Position numbers and translations under genes: made by a program
In this document: one piece after another, positions 6,911 through 15,930 of the stretch
Position numbering within the stretch: position 1 is the stretch's first letter
How the letters are laid out: the number at the start of each line of letters is the position of its first letter
The notes under the pieces: generated by a model
Seen by the model: the letters and a program-made list of their open reading frames with translations, nothing else
Databases searched by the model: none
Told to the model about the DNA's origin: nothing
NCBI RefSeq assembly: GCF_029868855.1
Contig: NZ_JARWOV010000309.1
Span: 1 to 34,501, forward strand
Source: Nocardia carnea
Lineage (GTDB): Bacteria > Actinomycetota > Actinomycetes > Mycobacteriales > Mycobacteriaceae
Direction of reading: 5' to 3'
Length of the DNA stretch: 34,501 nt

Positions 6911-8073
6911 CCGCCACCACCGCGGAAGCCGGTTCGCCGATCGCCGAGAATACGGAACTCCAGTCGTTGCGCGCCGACGTGCGCGCGTTCCTGGCCGAGG
7001 AACTCGCGGCAGGCACTTTCGTCCCGGCCGTGGACAATTGGATGAGCGGTTTCGATCCGGCGTTCAGCGCGCGGCTCGGGCGGCGCGGCTGGCTCGGGAT
7101 GACGATGCCGACTGCCTACGGCGGACACGGCAGGTCCCCGGTCGAACGTTTCGTCGTGACCGAGGAACTACTCGCCCACGGCGCACCCGTCGCCGCGCAC
7201 TGGATCGCCGACCGGCAGATGGCGCCGGGTATCCTCGCCAACGGCACCGAGGAACAGAAGCAGCGCTACCTACCCGGAATCGCCTCGGGCACATTGTTCT
7301 TCGCGATCGGGATGAGCGAACCCGATGCCGGTTCCGATCTCGCCGCAGTCCGCACCCGAGCCACCGCCCACGATGACGGTTCCTGGACCCTCAGCGGTAC
7401 CAAGGTGTGGACCACCGGCGCGCATATGGCGCACGCCATGGTGCTGCTCGCCCGCAGCGATGGCGAACCGGGCGATCGGCAGGCCGGACTGTCCCAATTC
7501 GTGGTGGACCTTTCCCACCCCGATATCGAGGTGCGGCCGCTGCGCAGTATCGATGGCGAGGCCCATTTCAATGAAGTGATCTTCCACGACGCGCACGTCG
7601 GCCCGGACGCCCTGCTCGGCAGCCGTGGCGAGGGGTGGGCACAGGTGATGGGCGAACTCGCCTTCGAACGGTCGGGCCCGGAACGCTACCTGTCCACGAT
7701 GCCGCTACTGCGGGCCTGGGCCGAGGAACTGCGCCGGGCAGGAGCCACCGCGGAGCAGCGGGTGACACTGGGCTCACTCACCGCCCGCGCCTGGGCGCTG
7801 CGCCGGATGTCGCTGTCGGTGGCTGCCGAACTCGCCGCGGGAGGCAGACCTGATGTACGGGCAGCGATGGTGAAGGACCTCGGCTCGGCATTCGAAGGCG
7901 ATCTCGTGGAGGCGGTGCGGGCCGCTTGTGATGTCGAACCACGGCGCGCAGGCGGTGAGCCGTTCGCCCGCCTGCTCGCCAACAGCATGCTGCACATTCC
8001 GGCATTCACACTACGCGGCGGGACGAACGAGATTCTTCGCGGAATCGTCGCCCGCGGAATGGGATTACGATGA
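6907..8073 (+). CDS. Acyl-CoA dehydrogenase, catalytic-type subunit
   Basis: The 388-residue acyl-CoA dehydrogenase has an alpha-helical N-domain, FAIGMSEPDAGSD (132-144) and W-TLSGTKVWTTGA (160-172) in the FAD/substrate middle domain, and LRGGTNEILRGIVARGMG at the C-terminus. E254 in AFERSG lies where isovaleryl-CoA dehydrogenase and many actinobacterial FadE proteins place the catalytic base. It overlaps both neighbours by four bases. A long upstream in-frame reading exists but runs antisense through the SDR and has no family content; the ATG at 6907 is the start. Paired with the next gene it looks like an alpha2-beta2 steroid side-chain dehydrogenase of the FadE26-FadE27 kind, which oxidises a CoA-activated side chain. 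The exact chain length is unknown. Confidence 0.9.
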   Translation: MTATTAEAGSPIAENTELQSLRADVRAFLAEELAAGTFVPAVDNWMSGFDPAFSARLGRRGWLGMTMPTAYGGHGRSPVERFVVTEELLAHGAPVAAHWIADRQMAPGILANGTEEQKQRYLPGIASGTLFFAIGMSEPDAGSDLAAVRTRATAHDDGSWTLSGTKVWTTGAHMAHAMVLLARSDGEPGDRQAGLSQFVVDLSHPDIEVRPLRSIDGEAHFNEVIFHDAHVGPDALLGSRGEGWAQVMGELAFERSGPERYLSTMPLLRAWAEELRRAGATAEQRVTLGSLTARAWALRRMSLSVAAELAAGGRPDVRAAMVKDLGSAFEGDLVEAVRAACDVEPRRAGGEPFARLLANSMLHIPAFTLRGGTNEILRGIVARGMGLR

Positions 8074-9176
8074 CCGCACTCAACTCGCAACTGCGCGCGA
8101 CGACTCAGGCGATGATCGAGCGGGCCGGCGTCGACACCACCACTCCGGCCACCGGCCCGGACGGTGCTGTCTGGACGGCACTGACCGAGGCCGGGTTCAC
8201 CGGGATCGGGATCCCCGAAGATTACGATGGCAGTGGAGGCACCCTCGCCGACGCGCTCGCGGTCGTCTCGGCCGCGGTCACCGGCGGTGCGCTCACCATG
8301 CTCGTCGAACACACGGTCCTCGCCGGCTGGCTCGCGGCGCGCTGCGGTATCTCCCTCGGCGCGCACACCTCGACGATCGCCGTCGCCGATCAGGGCACCG
8401 TGATCCGCGAAGCCGAGGACGGCCGGCCGGTTCTGGACGGCTCAGCACGTGCCGTGGTCCACGGCCCCGACGCCGACCGACTGGTCGTCCTGCTCGACCC
8501 GCACGCCGCGGACCACCACCCAGCGGTCGCGCTCCTCTCCCCCACAGCCCCAGGGGTCACCGGCTCGTCCGGCGCCGATCTGCTCGGTGCCGCCGTGTCC
8601 GATTACGAGTTCGATGCGGCCCCGGTCGAGTCCTATGCCCAATCCCCGGTCGGCGGAGCGGAGCTCGGTCAGCGTGGAGCGCTGGCGTACACCGTGGCGT
8701 CGGCCGCGGCAGCCCGTGCGGTCTGCGACCGAACGGTGGACTACGCGGGACAGCGCACCCAGTTCGGCCGCCCGTTGAGCAAATTCCAGGCCGTCCAGCA
8801 GCGACTGGCCGGTCTGGCCGGGCTCACCGCGCTCATGGAGACGGCCGCCGAAACCGCAGTCGCCGAGACCTCCGGCGCCGGCCCGGACCGGGCACAAACA
8901 GCCGTCGCCGCAGCCAAAGTGGTGACGGCCGAATCGGCCCGTGAAGTCGCTGCCGCGGGCCACCAGCTCCACGGGGCCATCGGTTTCACCGCCGAACATC
9001 CGCTCGGCCGATCCACCACCGCATTGCTGTCCTGGCGGGAACGCTATGGCTCGGAACGTTACTGGGCCGATGTCCTCGCCGGCCGCATCCTCGAAGGCGG
9101 CGCCGACGTCTGGGATCTCGTGACCGGGTCCGGCCACGAGGACAACAGCGCCGCGGCAGAAGGGAACAATCGATGA
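8070..9176 (+). CDS. Acyl-CoA dehydrogenase, partner subunit
   Basis: The 368-residue protein is a second, more divergent acyl-CoA dehydrogenase. The N-terminal and middle domains are poorly conserved. The C-terminal FAD-contact region is clear: YAGQRTQFGRPLSKFQAVQ (225-243) and HQLHGAIGFTAEHPLGRST (298-316). I see no catalytic Glu equivalent to E254 of the upstream gene. This split, with one subunit keeping the base and the other supplying FAD-binding residues, is known for actinobacterial heterotetrameric FadE pairs in steroid side-chain degradation. The ATG at 8070 overlaps the stop of the first subunit (ATGA), so tight translational coupling is expected. The two most likely form one enzyme. 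Confidence 0.9.
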   Translation: MTALNSQLRATTQAMIERAGVDTTTPATGPDGAVWTALTEAGFTGIGIPEDYDGSGGTLADALAVVSAAVTGGALTMLVEHTVLAGWLAARCGISLGAHTSTIAVADQGTVIREAEDGRPVLDGSARAVVHGPDADRLVVLLDPHAADHHPAVALLSPTAPGVTGSSGADLLGAAVSDYEFDAAPVESYAQSPVGGAELGQRGALAYTVASAAAARAVCDRTVDYAGQRTQFGRPLSKFQAVQQRLAGLAGLTALMETAAETAVAETSGAGPDRAQTAVAAAKVVTAESAREVAAAGHQLHGAIGFTAEHPLGRSTTALLSWRERYGSERYWADVLAGRILEGGADVWDLVTGSGHEDNSAAAEGNNR

Positions 9177-10453
9177 CCGTCACCACACCACCGCAGGCCG
9201 CCGACCATTCCGCCACCCCTGCGATCGACGGCCGCGCGGCATGGCGCGCCGCGGACACCGCCACCGGCAACGGTGTGCTCACTGGGGTGCGGGTACTCGA
9301 CCTCAGCCGGGTACTCGCCGGTCCCTACACCGCCCAGATCCTGGCCGACCATGGTGCCGAGGTGATCAAGTTGGAGGCTCCCACCGGAGATGAGACCCGC
9401 GGTTGGGGCCCGCCATTCCTGGAAGATGGTGCGAGCAGCGCCTACTACGCGAGCCTCAACCACAGCAAGGACAACATCAGTCTCGATCTGCGCACAGACG
9501 CGGGCCGCGAAATCCTTGCCCACCTGCTCGCCGGCGCCGATATCGTGATCGAGAACTTCAAGGCGGGGACATTGGCCCGGTGGGGTTTCGACTACGAGTC
9601 CGTGCTGAGCGAACGTCATCCGCGCATGATCTACTGCCGGATCACCGGCTTCGGCGTGGACGGACCGATGGGCGGGCTGCCCGGCTACGACGCCGTACTG
9701 CAGTCCTTCGGCGGCCTGATGAGTGTCAACGGCTACCCCGACGGCAACCCGCTGCGGGTCGGAATCCCAATCGTCGATATCGTCGCCGCCAATATGGCGG
9801 TGAGCGGCATCTTGCTGGCGATGCTGGAACGCGAGCGCAGCGGGCGAGGACAGCTGGTCGATATCACGCTGCTCGACTCCGTCATCTCCATCCTGCATCC
9901 GCACGCGGCAAACTGGTTGGCCAGCGGCAAAGTGCCGCAGCGTACCGGCGATTTCCATCCCACGGTCGCTCCCTATCAGGTGTTCCGCGCCGCGGACGGC
10001 GACTTCTTCGTGAGCGCGGCCAATGACCGCCAGTTCCGTTCGCTCGTACACACCCTGGCACTAGCCGAACTGGCCGACGATCCTCGGTTCGCCTCCAACG
10101 GCCAGCGCTACGCTCACCGGGAAGAACTCGTGGCGCTGCTGGGCGAACGCATCGCCTTGTGTTCACGCGAAGATTTGGGTCGGCGACTCGAGGAGGCCGG
10201 AGTACCGGCCAGCCCGGTCCATACAATCGACGAAGCACTGCAATCCGCCCAGGTACGCCATCGCGACCTTTTCATCGACGACGACGATTACCGGGGCGTC
10301 GGTGTCCCGATCGCACTGGGCCGGTCGCCCCGGCGACGCCCACGTCCCGCGGTGCCCCGCGGTGCCGATACCACCGCCGTCCTCGCCGCAATGGGCTACC
10401 GCACCGAGCGCATCGAGGAACTGCGCGCGGCTGGTATCTTCGGGAACCCGTGA
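9173..10453 (+). CDS. CaiB/BaiF family (class III) CoA-transferase
   Basis: The 426-residue protein has the family core from about residue 35: GVRVLDLSRVLAGPYTAQILADHGAEVIKLE, read in pieces, followed by DLRTDAGREILAHLLAGADIVIENF. D173 in LPGYDAVLQSFGGLMS is the catalytic Asp that forms the aspartyl-CoA anhydride. The first 34 residues are an unconserved extension. Such enzymes move CoA between carboxylic acids or racemise 2-methylacyl-CoA. There is no acyl-CoA ligase in the window, so this protein may activate the acid intermediate, or act as the racemase for a methyl-branched side chain. The position next to the dehydrogenase pair fits either. It overlaps both neighbours by four bases. Confidence 0.9.
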   Translation: MTVTTPPQAADHSATPAIDGRAAWRAADTATGNGVLTGVRVLDLSRVLAGPYTAQILADHGAEVIKLEAPTGDETRGWGPPFLEDGASSAYYASLNHSKDNISLDLRTDAGREILAHLLAGADIVIENFKAGTLARWGFDYESVLSERHPRMIYCRITGFGVDGPMGGLPGYDAVLQSFGGLMSVNGYPDGNPLRVGIPIVDIVAANMAVSGILLAMLERERSGRGQLVDITLLDSVISILHPHAANWLASGKVPQRTGDFHPTVAPYQVFRAADGDFFVSAANDRQFRSLVHTLALAELADDPRFASNGQRYAHREELVALLGERIALCSREDLGRRLEEAGVPASPVHTIDEALQSAQVRHRDLFIDDDDYRGVGVPIALGRSPRRRPRPAVPRGADTTAVLAAMGYRTERIEELRAAGIFGNP

Positions 10454-11169
10454 GCAGACCCAGCGCAGACTCCCCGCCCGCCGATCGCGGGCGCGACAGC
10501 GAACGGGCGGCGGCACGGGTCGTCGAGGAGATCGAACGACTCATCGTCACCGGCGAACTGCTGCCCGGCCAGCCGATCCGCCAGGTGCTGATGGCCGAAC
10601 GTCTCGGCGTGAGCCGACTCCCCATCCGGGAGGCATTACGCCAGCTTGCCGCGGCCGGGTTGGTCGACCACGAGCACAATGTGGGTTACACGGTCGCGCG
10701 GCTGCAGCAGTCGGATTTCGACCAGATCTACCGGATGCGCGCAGCGCTCGAGCCGGAGATCATCGCCACCCTGCCACGGTTCACCGACGAGGCGCTCACC
10801 GAGGTCCGGCGACTCGGCGACCTGGTCGTCGACGCCGCCAAGCGCGGTGATCTCCTCGCGATGCGCTTGCACAACCATGCCTTCCACTTCGCCATCTTCG
10901 AACAATCTCCGCTGAACCTGGTCATCACCGAGATACGCCGACTATGGACACTGGCGATGCCGTACCACGCGGCATACCTGTACGACCCAGCCGCCCGCGC
11001 CCGGGTCATCGCCGAGCACGACCAGATGATCGAGGCGCTCGGCCGACACGACAACGACCGCCTCGACGAATTGATGAACCTGCACCGCCAGGGCGGTGAG
11101 GCAAGTACCGGGATAATGCTCCGCGCCACTCGTACCACAGTGCGGAGACCCCCTGATCGCCAGGAGTAG
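10450..11169 (+). CDS. GntR-family regulator, FCD subfamily
   Basis: The 239-residue protein begins at a GTG overlapping the preceding stop (GTGA). An N-terminal winged helix-turn-helix (about 17-85) contains AERLGVSRLPIREALRQLAAAGLV. A helical FCD ligand domain follows (about 90-220), with IYRMRAALEPEI, HNHAFHFAIFE and HDQMIEALGRHD; the last two supply the His/Asp residues used for metal or ligand binding. FCD regulators usually repress catabolic operons and release DNA on binding an organic acid or CoA ester. As the last-but-one gene of the operon it probably controls it by feedback, through the TTGGATCCAA palindrome at 6082-6091. The ligand is unknown. Confidence 0.9.
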   Translation: MSRPSADSPPADRGRDSERAAARVVEEIERLIVTGELLPGQPIRQVLMAERLGVSRLPIREALRQLAAAGLVDHEHNVGYTVARLQQSDFDQIYRMRAALEPEIIATLPRFTDEALTEVRRLGDLVVDAAKRGDLLAMRLHNHAFHFAIFEQSPLNLVITEIRRLWTLAMPYHAAYLYDPAARARVIAEHDQMIEALGRHDNDRLDELMNLHRQGGEASTGIMLRATRTTVRRPPDRQE

Positions 11170-11173
11170 ACCC

Positions 11174-12142
11174 GTGACCGGACCGACCTACAGCCCCGCT
11201 GCAGAACAGCCGATCTGGGACCCCGATGTCGCGGCGCTCATCCCGCCTCGGGGCGGGCGTTCCGGCTCCTTGCGCGCGGTCGGCGTCGAGGGCGCCCGCC
11301 GCATGCTGGAGTCGATCGAGCGCCCACCCGGCCCGCAGATGCAGTCTGTCAGCGATGCCACCGCCGACGGTCCGCACGGACCGATCCCCCTCCGCATCTA
11401 CCGGCCACCGGCCGCGCCAACGGAGCACGCGCCGGCACTGGTCTGGACCCACGGCGGCGGCATGATCATGGGCTCGCTGCACTCGTTCGACCGTCTGGCC
11501 CGCGATATCGCCGACGCCACCGGCTCCGTCGTCTGCAATGTCGACTACCGGCTCGCCCCCGAACACCGATACCCGGTCGCCAACGAGGAGGCCTACGCCG
11601 CGCTCTGCTGGCTCGTCGACAACGCCGCCGCCTGCGGCGTGGACCCCGACCGGATCGGCGTCGGCGGCGACAGCGCCGGCGGCAGCCTGGCCGCCGCCAC
11701 CGCCCTGCGCAGCCGCGACCAGAACGGTCCTGCCATCGCCCAGCAGGTGCTGTTCTATCCCGGCATCGAACGCCGCACCGACCGCCCGTCCATGCGGGAA
11801 TTCGGCGATTCCCCCTTCCTCACCGCCGACGACATCGACTGGATGAAGAACCTTTACCTCGGCAACGACCCGGCCACCGATGACGCTTACGGCGTCCCAG
11901 CGCTGGCCGACTCCCTCGCCGACCTTCCTCCGGCCATCCTCGCCGTCGGCTACGGCGACCCATTGCGCGATGCTGTGGAAGCCTACGGCGACCGACTCCG
12001 CGCGGCCGGAGTCCCCACCGCCCAACTCCGTTACCCAGGTATGGGCCACGGATTCGCCATGCAGGCACCGTCGGTTGCCCGGGCGCGGGCGGCGATATCG
12101 GAGGTGGGCGCTTTGGTAGCGGCTCGATTCCGGGAACTGTAA
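11174..12142 (+). CDS. Alpha/beta hydrolase, hormone-sensitive-lipase family
   Basis: The 322-residue hydrolase has the HSL-family oxyanion motif HGGG (93-96), nucleophile Ser167 in GDSAGG, Asp262 in GDPLRD and His292 in GHGF. Enzymes of this family cleave short acyl esters or lactones. A cap-like N-terminal region of about 65 residues is present, and there is no signal peptide. The GTG at 11174 has AGGAG seven bases upstream, inside the end of the GntR gene, so it is probably the last gene of the operon. It shares N-terminal style (GP-GPIPLR-YRP) and length with the hydrolase at 24691; the two look like diverged paralogues. The substrate may be an ester or lactone formed by Baeyer-Villiger-type steps, but this is inference. 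Confidence 0.88.
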   Translation: MTGPTYSPAAEQPIWDPDVAALIPPRGGRSGSLRAVGVEGARRMLESIERPPGPQMQSVSDATADGPHGPIPLRIYRPPAAPTEHAPALVWTHGGGMIMGSLHSFDRLARDIADATGSVVCNVDYRLAPEHRYPVANEEAYAALCWLVDNAAACGVDPDRIGVGGDSAGGSLAAATALRSRDQNGPAIAQQVLFYPGIERRTDRPSMREFGDSPFLTADDIDWMKNLYLGNDPATDDAYGVPALADSLADLPPAILAVGYGDPLRDAVEAYGDRLRAAGVPTAQLRYPGMGHGFAMQAPSVARARAAISEVGALVAARFREL

Positions 12143-12145
12143 TCG

Positions 12146-12609
12146 GGTCGTCTCCACGACCTCCCCGATCAGAAGCAACCGGACCGGCCGGAACAATCCG
12201 GCACCGGGATGCCACCGGCTACGGGGATGCGCGTGGTCGTCGATCTCCACCCGAATCTCGAGAGTGCCGTCCGCGACGAACTCGGTCAGCTCGTGCACCG
12301 AATCACCGTATCCGCTCCGGATCGTAGCGACCGATTGCTGGTTCACGAACAGCTCGGCATCACACTGAACCCCCTCGAATCGCAGGAACACCCGCCGGTT
12401 CCGCACGCCACCGCCGGGCGACCGGACTGTCCGATAGAGCTGTATGTGCCGCCGGTAAACCACCCGGCGCCGTGGCCGAGCGCCGGGCACCGATCATCAC
12501 GTGGTGCGGTAGCCGCACCGGGATCTCGGTGACCCCGCCGCCACGCGGAGAACACCCAGTCGCTCAGCTCGAGCGTTCCGGTCGGGGGAATGCTGCTCGG
12601 TCCGGTCAT
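12146..12609 (-). pseudogene. Remnant of a glycoside hydrolase family 2 N-terminal domain
   Basis: From 12490 down to about 12146 the minus strand encodes a recognisable GH2 sugar-binding domain: YRRHIQLYR, RVFLRFEGVQCDAELFVNQQ, then SGYGDSVHELTEFVADGTLE and SRWHPGAGLFRPVRLLL. Upstream, a second frame reads VTEIPVRLPHHVMIG (about 12490-12535), the segment that precedes it in the family. A third frame from the ATG at 12609 reads LELSDWVFSAWRRG. Two frameshifts therefore separate the N-terminal pieces. The match stops at the end of the hydrolase gene, where the barrel and catalytic domains should follow, so most of the gene is gone. Nothing else occupies this 512-base gap. A beta-galactosidase or beta-glucuronidase-like ancestor is possible. 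Confidence 0.7.
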
Positions 12610-12654
12610 TCGATCGTCCCGTTCCGGGTGCATCGATCGGACCTGCAGAAGGTG

Positions 12655-14124
12655 TCAGGATACGGCGGCGGCTCGGCCGGCCCGGCGGCCGTAGAAGCTG
12701 CCGTCTCCAAGGGACGCACCGCTCACGTAGCCTCCGGCGCTGATTCCCGAGGTACAGCGGCCCGCGGCGAACAGGCCGGGGATCGGATCACCGGAGACGT
12801 GCATGACCCGGGAGTCCAGATCGGTGCGCAGACCGCCGAGGGTGAAACCGCCCGTGCGGTTGCGCAGGTCATAGGCCGCCAACGGTGTGCCGATCGGTTT
12901 CACCCACTGGGGCTTCTTGCCCAGCAGAGGATCCGCGCCGTCCTTGGCGTGGCGGTTGTATACCTCGACGGTGGCCTGCAGGATCCCGGCGGGGAATCCG
13001 ATCTCCGATTCCAGTTCTTCGACGGATTCCGCGACCCAGGCGGGCGGCACGCTGCGCATGGCCGCGCTACTCGACACGGTGTTGTTTGCCTCCTCGAGGG
13101 CGGTTTCGTCGATGATCAGGAAGGCTTCGTTGTTCTGGCGGATCAAAGTCGACTGGCCGATATGGCTCGGGTAGGAGTCCTCCGGAATGTAACGCTGGCC
13201 GCGCCCATTGACGAGGATCCCGCGCGCCATCACTTGCGGATCGGCAAAAATGGCGACCTCGATGGCGTCCATATGTGCCAGCTGGGCGCCCAGCGCCTGC
13301 GCAACCCGGATGCCTATACCGTCGTGTTCCTCGATGGCGGCCGCGGGCCGGTTGATGAGCAGCGGAGTGTAGGCCTCGATCATCTGCTGGTTGTAGGCGA
13401 AGCTACCGGTTGCCAGCACCACGCCCCGGCGAGCGCGTACATGCACCGGTTTGCCGTAGCGCTTAGCCACCACTCCGGTGACCCGACCGGAGTGGTCCAG
13501 GATCAGACGTTGCAGTCGCACATCGTATTCCGCGCGGACTCCCAGGGTGGCGGCGGTATCGATGAGCGGTTTCATCAACATGAACCCGCCGCCGTTCTCA
13601 CTGGTGTGTTTATCCGCCATCTGCGGCAGATGACCACGCGGCGCAGGAGTGGCGAGAGTGTTGTACGGTGCGGCGTTCTCGCCGCCGGAAAACATCAGCC
13701 CCTGATCGGCCGGCGGCTCCCAGCCTGGCTCACCCCAGAATTCCTCTTTGAACGGAACACCTTGCGCCACGAGCCAATCGAAATGCTCCACACTGCCCTG
13801 GCAATAGTCATGGATCTTGGCCTGGTCGGCGCCCGGACCCAGCGCGGCCATCAGGAAGCGTTCCATGTTCTCGGGCGTATCGTCGAAACCGAGCGCCTTC
13901 TGCAGAGCGGTGCCCCCGCCGAGATAGATGAACCCACCCGACAGTGCCGCCGCACCACCCCAGCCCCCGGTCCGCTCGAGCACCAGCACATCGGCCCCTG
14001 CGCGGGCGGCCTCAATCGCCGTGCTCACGCCCGCCACTCCGTAGCCGACCACCACGATATCGGCCTCGTAGTCCCACTCAGCGACCGCGTCGAGCCGGTC
14101 GGGGTGGACACTCACATCCGACAT
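12655..14124 (-). CDS. FAD-binding dehydrogenase, KstD/fumarate-reductase flavoprotein family
   Basis: The 489-residue flavoprotein has the dinucleotide motif GYGVAG (27-32) with E50 for the ribose, GGAAALSGGFIYLGGG (56-71) as the second FAD-contact loop, and a C-terminal GLFAAGRCTSGISAGGYVSG that closes the FAD site. This is the FAD_binding_2 family, which includes 3-ketosteroid delta1- and delta4-dehydrogenases. The copy is intact, unlike the relative at 4134. It could supply a ring A dehydrogenation in the pathway, but catalytic Tyr residues cannot be placed with confidence, so it may act on another ring or on another substrate. ATG 14124 has AGGAGA six bases upstream. A strong 17-bp motif lies 161 bases upstream, so it has its own promoter in spite of the same-strand neighbours. 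Confidence 0.85.
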   Translation of the reverse strand: MSDVSVHPDRLDAVAEWDYEADIVVVGYGVAGVSTAIEAARAGADVLVLERTGGWGGAAALSGGFIYLGGGTALQKALGFDDTPENMERFLMAALGPGADQAKIHDYCQGSVEHFDWLVAQGVPFKEEFWGEPGWEPPADQGLMFSGGENAAPYNTLATPAPRGHLPQMADKHTSENGGGFMLMKPLIDTAATLGVRAEYDVRLQRLILDHSGRVTGVVAKRYGKPVHVRARRGVVLATGSFAYNQQMIEAYTPLLINRPAAAIEEHDGIGIRVAQALGAQLAHMDAIEVAIFADPQVMARGILVNGRGQRYIPEDSYPSHIGQSTLIRQNNEAFLIIDETALEEANNTVSSSAAMRSVPPAWVAESVEELESEIGFPAGILQATVEVYNRHAKDGADPLLGKKPQWVKPIGTPLAAYDLRNRTGGFTLGGLRTDLDSRVMHVSGDPIPGLFAAGRCTSGISAGGYVSGASLGDGSFYGRRAGRAAAVS

Positions 14125-14284
14125 TGGTTTCTCCTGTTCCTCCAGAGCGGTGACCGATTCGATGACCGCGGTCAGGGACTATGACTGTGGCAGTTGCCGA
14201 CGTCGACGGGTGCATCGATCGTCCTGCGTGGTCGCAGGCGGAACCAGTGTCGTTGGAAATGACCGGCACCGGTTCCGGAAATAC

Positions 14285-14301
14285 CCCTCGCTGAGCGAAG
14301 G
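14285..14301 (-). promoter_or_regulatory. Candidate operator, 17-bp motif copy 4 (upstream of KstD-like gene)
   Basis: CCCTCGCTGAGCGAAGG has the longest uninterrupted core of the set: TCGCTGAGCGA is a perfect palindrome around the central G. It lies in the 213-base gap between the ferredoxin reductase and the KstD-like gene, 161 bases before the latter. Confidence 0.5.
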
Positions 14302-14337
14302 CGATTTCCTTCGCACCGGGCGGCCCGCGGCACACCG

Positions 14338-15597
14338 TCAAACGGGAGCCAGCAGCTTCTTCAGCGGTACGGTCCTGTCGGACAACTCCTCCGGACCTGG
14401 CCGGTGCCCGCGGCTCAGTGCGGCGCGCAGCACCATGAAGTCCGCCGGGGCGTTCACGCATTCGGCGGCGATCAGAAGATCGCCGGCGAAGTACAGGGCG
14501 ACCCGACGTCGCGGTCTGTCCGGGTCGGTGCGGACCACCACCGATGTGTAATCACCGATCAGGCCGACGATCTGAAGTTTCTGATCGGCCTGATCCGACC
14601 AGAACCACGGTGCGGCCGAGGCCGGTGCGGTACTCCCCGCCAGTACCGCGGCCGCGATCTCGGCCTGGGAGGTGGCGTTGTCCACCGACTCCAACCGGTA
14701 GTGGCGACCGGTGGTCGGCGACACCCGGGTAGTGCAGTCGCCGATGGCGAGTGTCCAGCCGTCGGATGCAACGCACCGGTCGTCGACCACTACACCGCCT
14801 GCACAGTGCAGCCCGAGCTGGGCGGCCAGTTCGGTGCGTGGCTCTGCCCCGATCCCGACCAGTACCGTCGCGGCCGGAACCTCACGGCCGTCGTTCAACC
14901 GAACACCGCGGATCCGGCCGCCTGTGGCCACGATCGCCGACGGCTGCGCGTCCAAGACGATATCGGTGCCCATCGCCCGGTGCGCCGCGAGCAGCGTCGC
15001 CGCGGTGCCCTCCCCCACCGCACGACCCAGAAGCCGCGGCCCGGCCTCGATCACGGTTACTTCGGCGCCCAAGGTCCGCGCGGTGGCAGCTACCTCCAGG
15101 CCGACGAATCCACCACCGATGACTGCGATCGGACCTTTCCGGACCCGCGCGGCCAACACTGTGGCATGGTCCAGGTCCCGCAGGCGCACGACATCACGGT
15201 GCTCGCAACCGGGCAGCGCCAGGGTCCGGGCCCGCGCGCCGGTGGCCAGGACCAGCCGGTCGAACTCCCGGGTTTGGGAGCCGTCCTCGCCGGCGAGGTC
15301 GATCCGGACACCCGCCGGTGTGCGGGCCACCCGTCCGACCCGCGCACCGGTGACCAGTTCGATCTCCTTGTCGGCGTAGTGCGCGGGATCACGGAGCAGC
15401 AGCGACTCGCTGGTTGCCTCACCCTTCAACCACGCCTTCGACAGCGGCGGCCGCTGATACGGCAGCCGCGGTTCGTGGGAGACCAGGGTGATCGCTCCGT
15501 CGTAGCCCGTGTCCCGCAGGCGATCCGCGAAATGAACGGCGGCATGTGAAGCACCCACCACCACGATGCTGCCCGGCATCGTTTCCGGTTCGCTCAT
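14338..15597 (-). CDS. FAD-dependent NAD(P)H-ferredoxin reductase
   Basis: The 419-residue protein is of the putidaredoxin-reductase/rhodocoxin-reductase type. The FAD-binding segment is IVVVGASHAAVHFADRLR (11-28), followed by the family signature PYQRPPLSK (46-54). The NAD(P)-binding motif is GGGFVGLEVAATARTLGAEVTVIE near 160, and LAIGDC is the second FAD contact. It takes electrons from NAD(P)H to a small [2Fe-2S] ferredoxin. It starts three bases after the stop of the ferredoxin gene, which directly follows a P450, so these three genes are a complete class I P450 electron chain. The ATG at 15597 is the natural start; an ATG four to six codons downstream is possible. Confidence 0.92.
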   Translation of the reverse strand: MSEPETMPGSIVVVGASHAAVHFADRLRDTGYDGAITLVSHEPRLPYQRPPLSKAWLKGEATSESLLLRDPAHYADKEIELVTGARVGRVARTPAGVRIDLAGEDGSQTREFDRLVLATGARARTLALPGCEHRDVVRLRDLDHATVLAARVRKGPIAVIGGGFVGLEVAATARTLGAEVTVIEAGPRLLGRAVGEGTAATLLAAHRAMGTDIVLDAQPSAIVATGGRIRGVRLNDGREVPAATVLVGIGAEPRTELAAQLGLHCAGGVVVDDRCVASDGWTLAIGDCTTRVSPTTGRHYRLESVDNATSQAEIAAAVLAGSTAPASAAPWFWSDQADQKLQIVGLIGDYTSVVVRTDPDRPRRRVALYFAGDLLIAAECVNAPADFMVLRAALSRGHRPGPEELSDRTVPLKKLLAPV

Positions 15598-15600
15598 CGA

Positions 15601-15921
15601 TCAGACCTGCTCATCGGGGATGGTCACGTGCAGATCGACGCCGTCGGCCAATGCCAGCTGACACGACAGCCGTGAATTTTCCTCGCGGTCGGAGGCGGTG
15701 CATTCGAGCATATCGTCCTCGTCCTCGCTGGGATCGGGAAAATATCCCAGCTCGGCACGGTCGACGTACACGTGACATGTTGCGCACGAGAGGGTGCCGC
15801 CGCATTGTCCGACGATGCCTTGCACACCGTTCTTAACGGCGGTCGACATCACGGAATCACCTACGGCGCCGTCGATCACCTTCACCGCGCCACCGGGCTG
15901 TGTGTAGAAAACTTTCGGCAT
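15601..15921 (-). CDS. [2Fe-2S] ferredoxin, adrenodoxin/putidaredoxin type
   Basis: The 106-residue protein has cluster ligands C40, C46, C49 and C87 in the spacing C-x5-C-x2-C-x37-C of vertebrate-type ferredoxins. The acidic stretch PDPSEDEDDMLE (63-74) corresponds to the partner-docking helix. An extra Cys (C74) is present. It lies nine bases after the P450 and three before the reductase, and is the obvious carrier between them. It starts MPKVFYTQPGG at 15921. Confidence 0.93.
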   Translation of the reverse strand: MPKVFYTQPGGAVKVIDGAVGDSVMSTAVKNGVQGIVGQCGGTLSCATCHVYVDRAELGYFPDPSEDEDDMLECTASDREENSRLSCQLALADGVDLHVTIPDEQV

Positions 15922-15930
15922 GGGACGCTC

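Noticed and set aside
10905..10921. CTCCGCTGAAC, half of the 17-bp motif
   Set aside because: Inside the GntR coding region, only the left half matches; treated as chance.
12472..14184. 570-codon plus-strand open frame
   Set aside because: Shadow of the KstD-like flavoprotein on the other strand.
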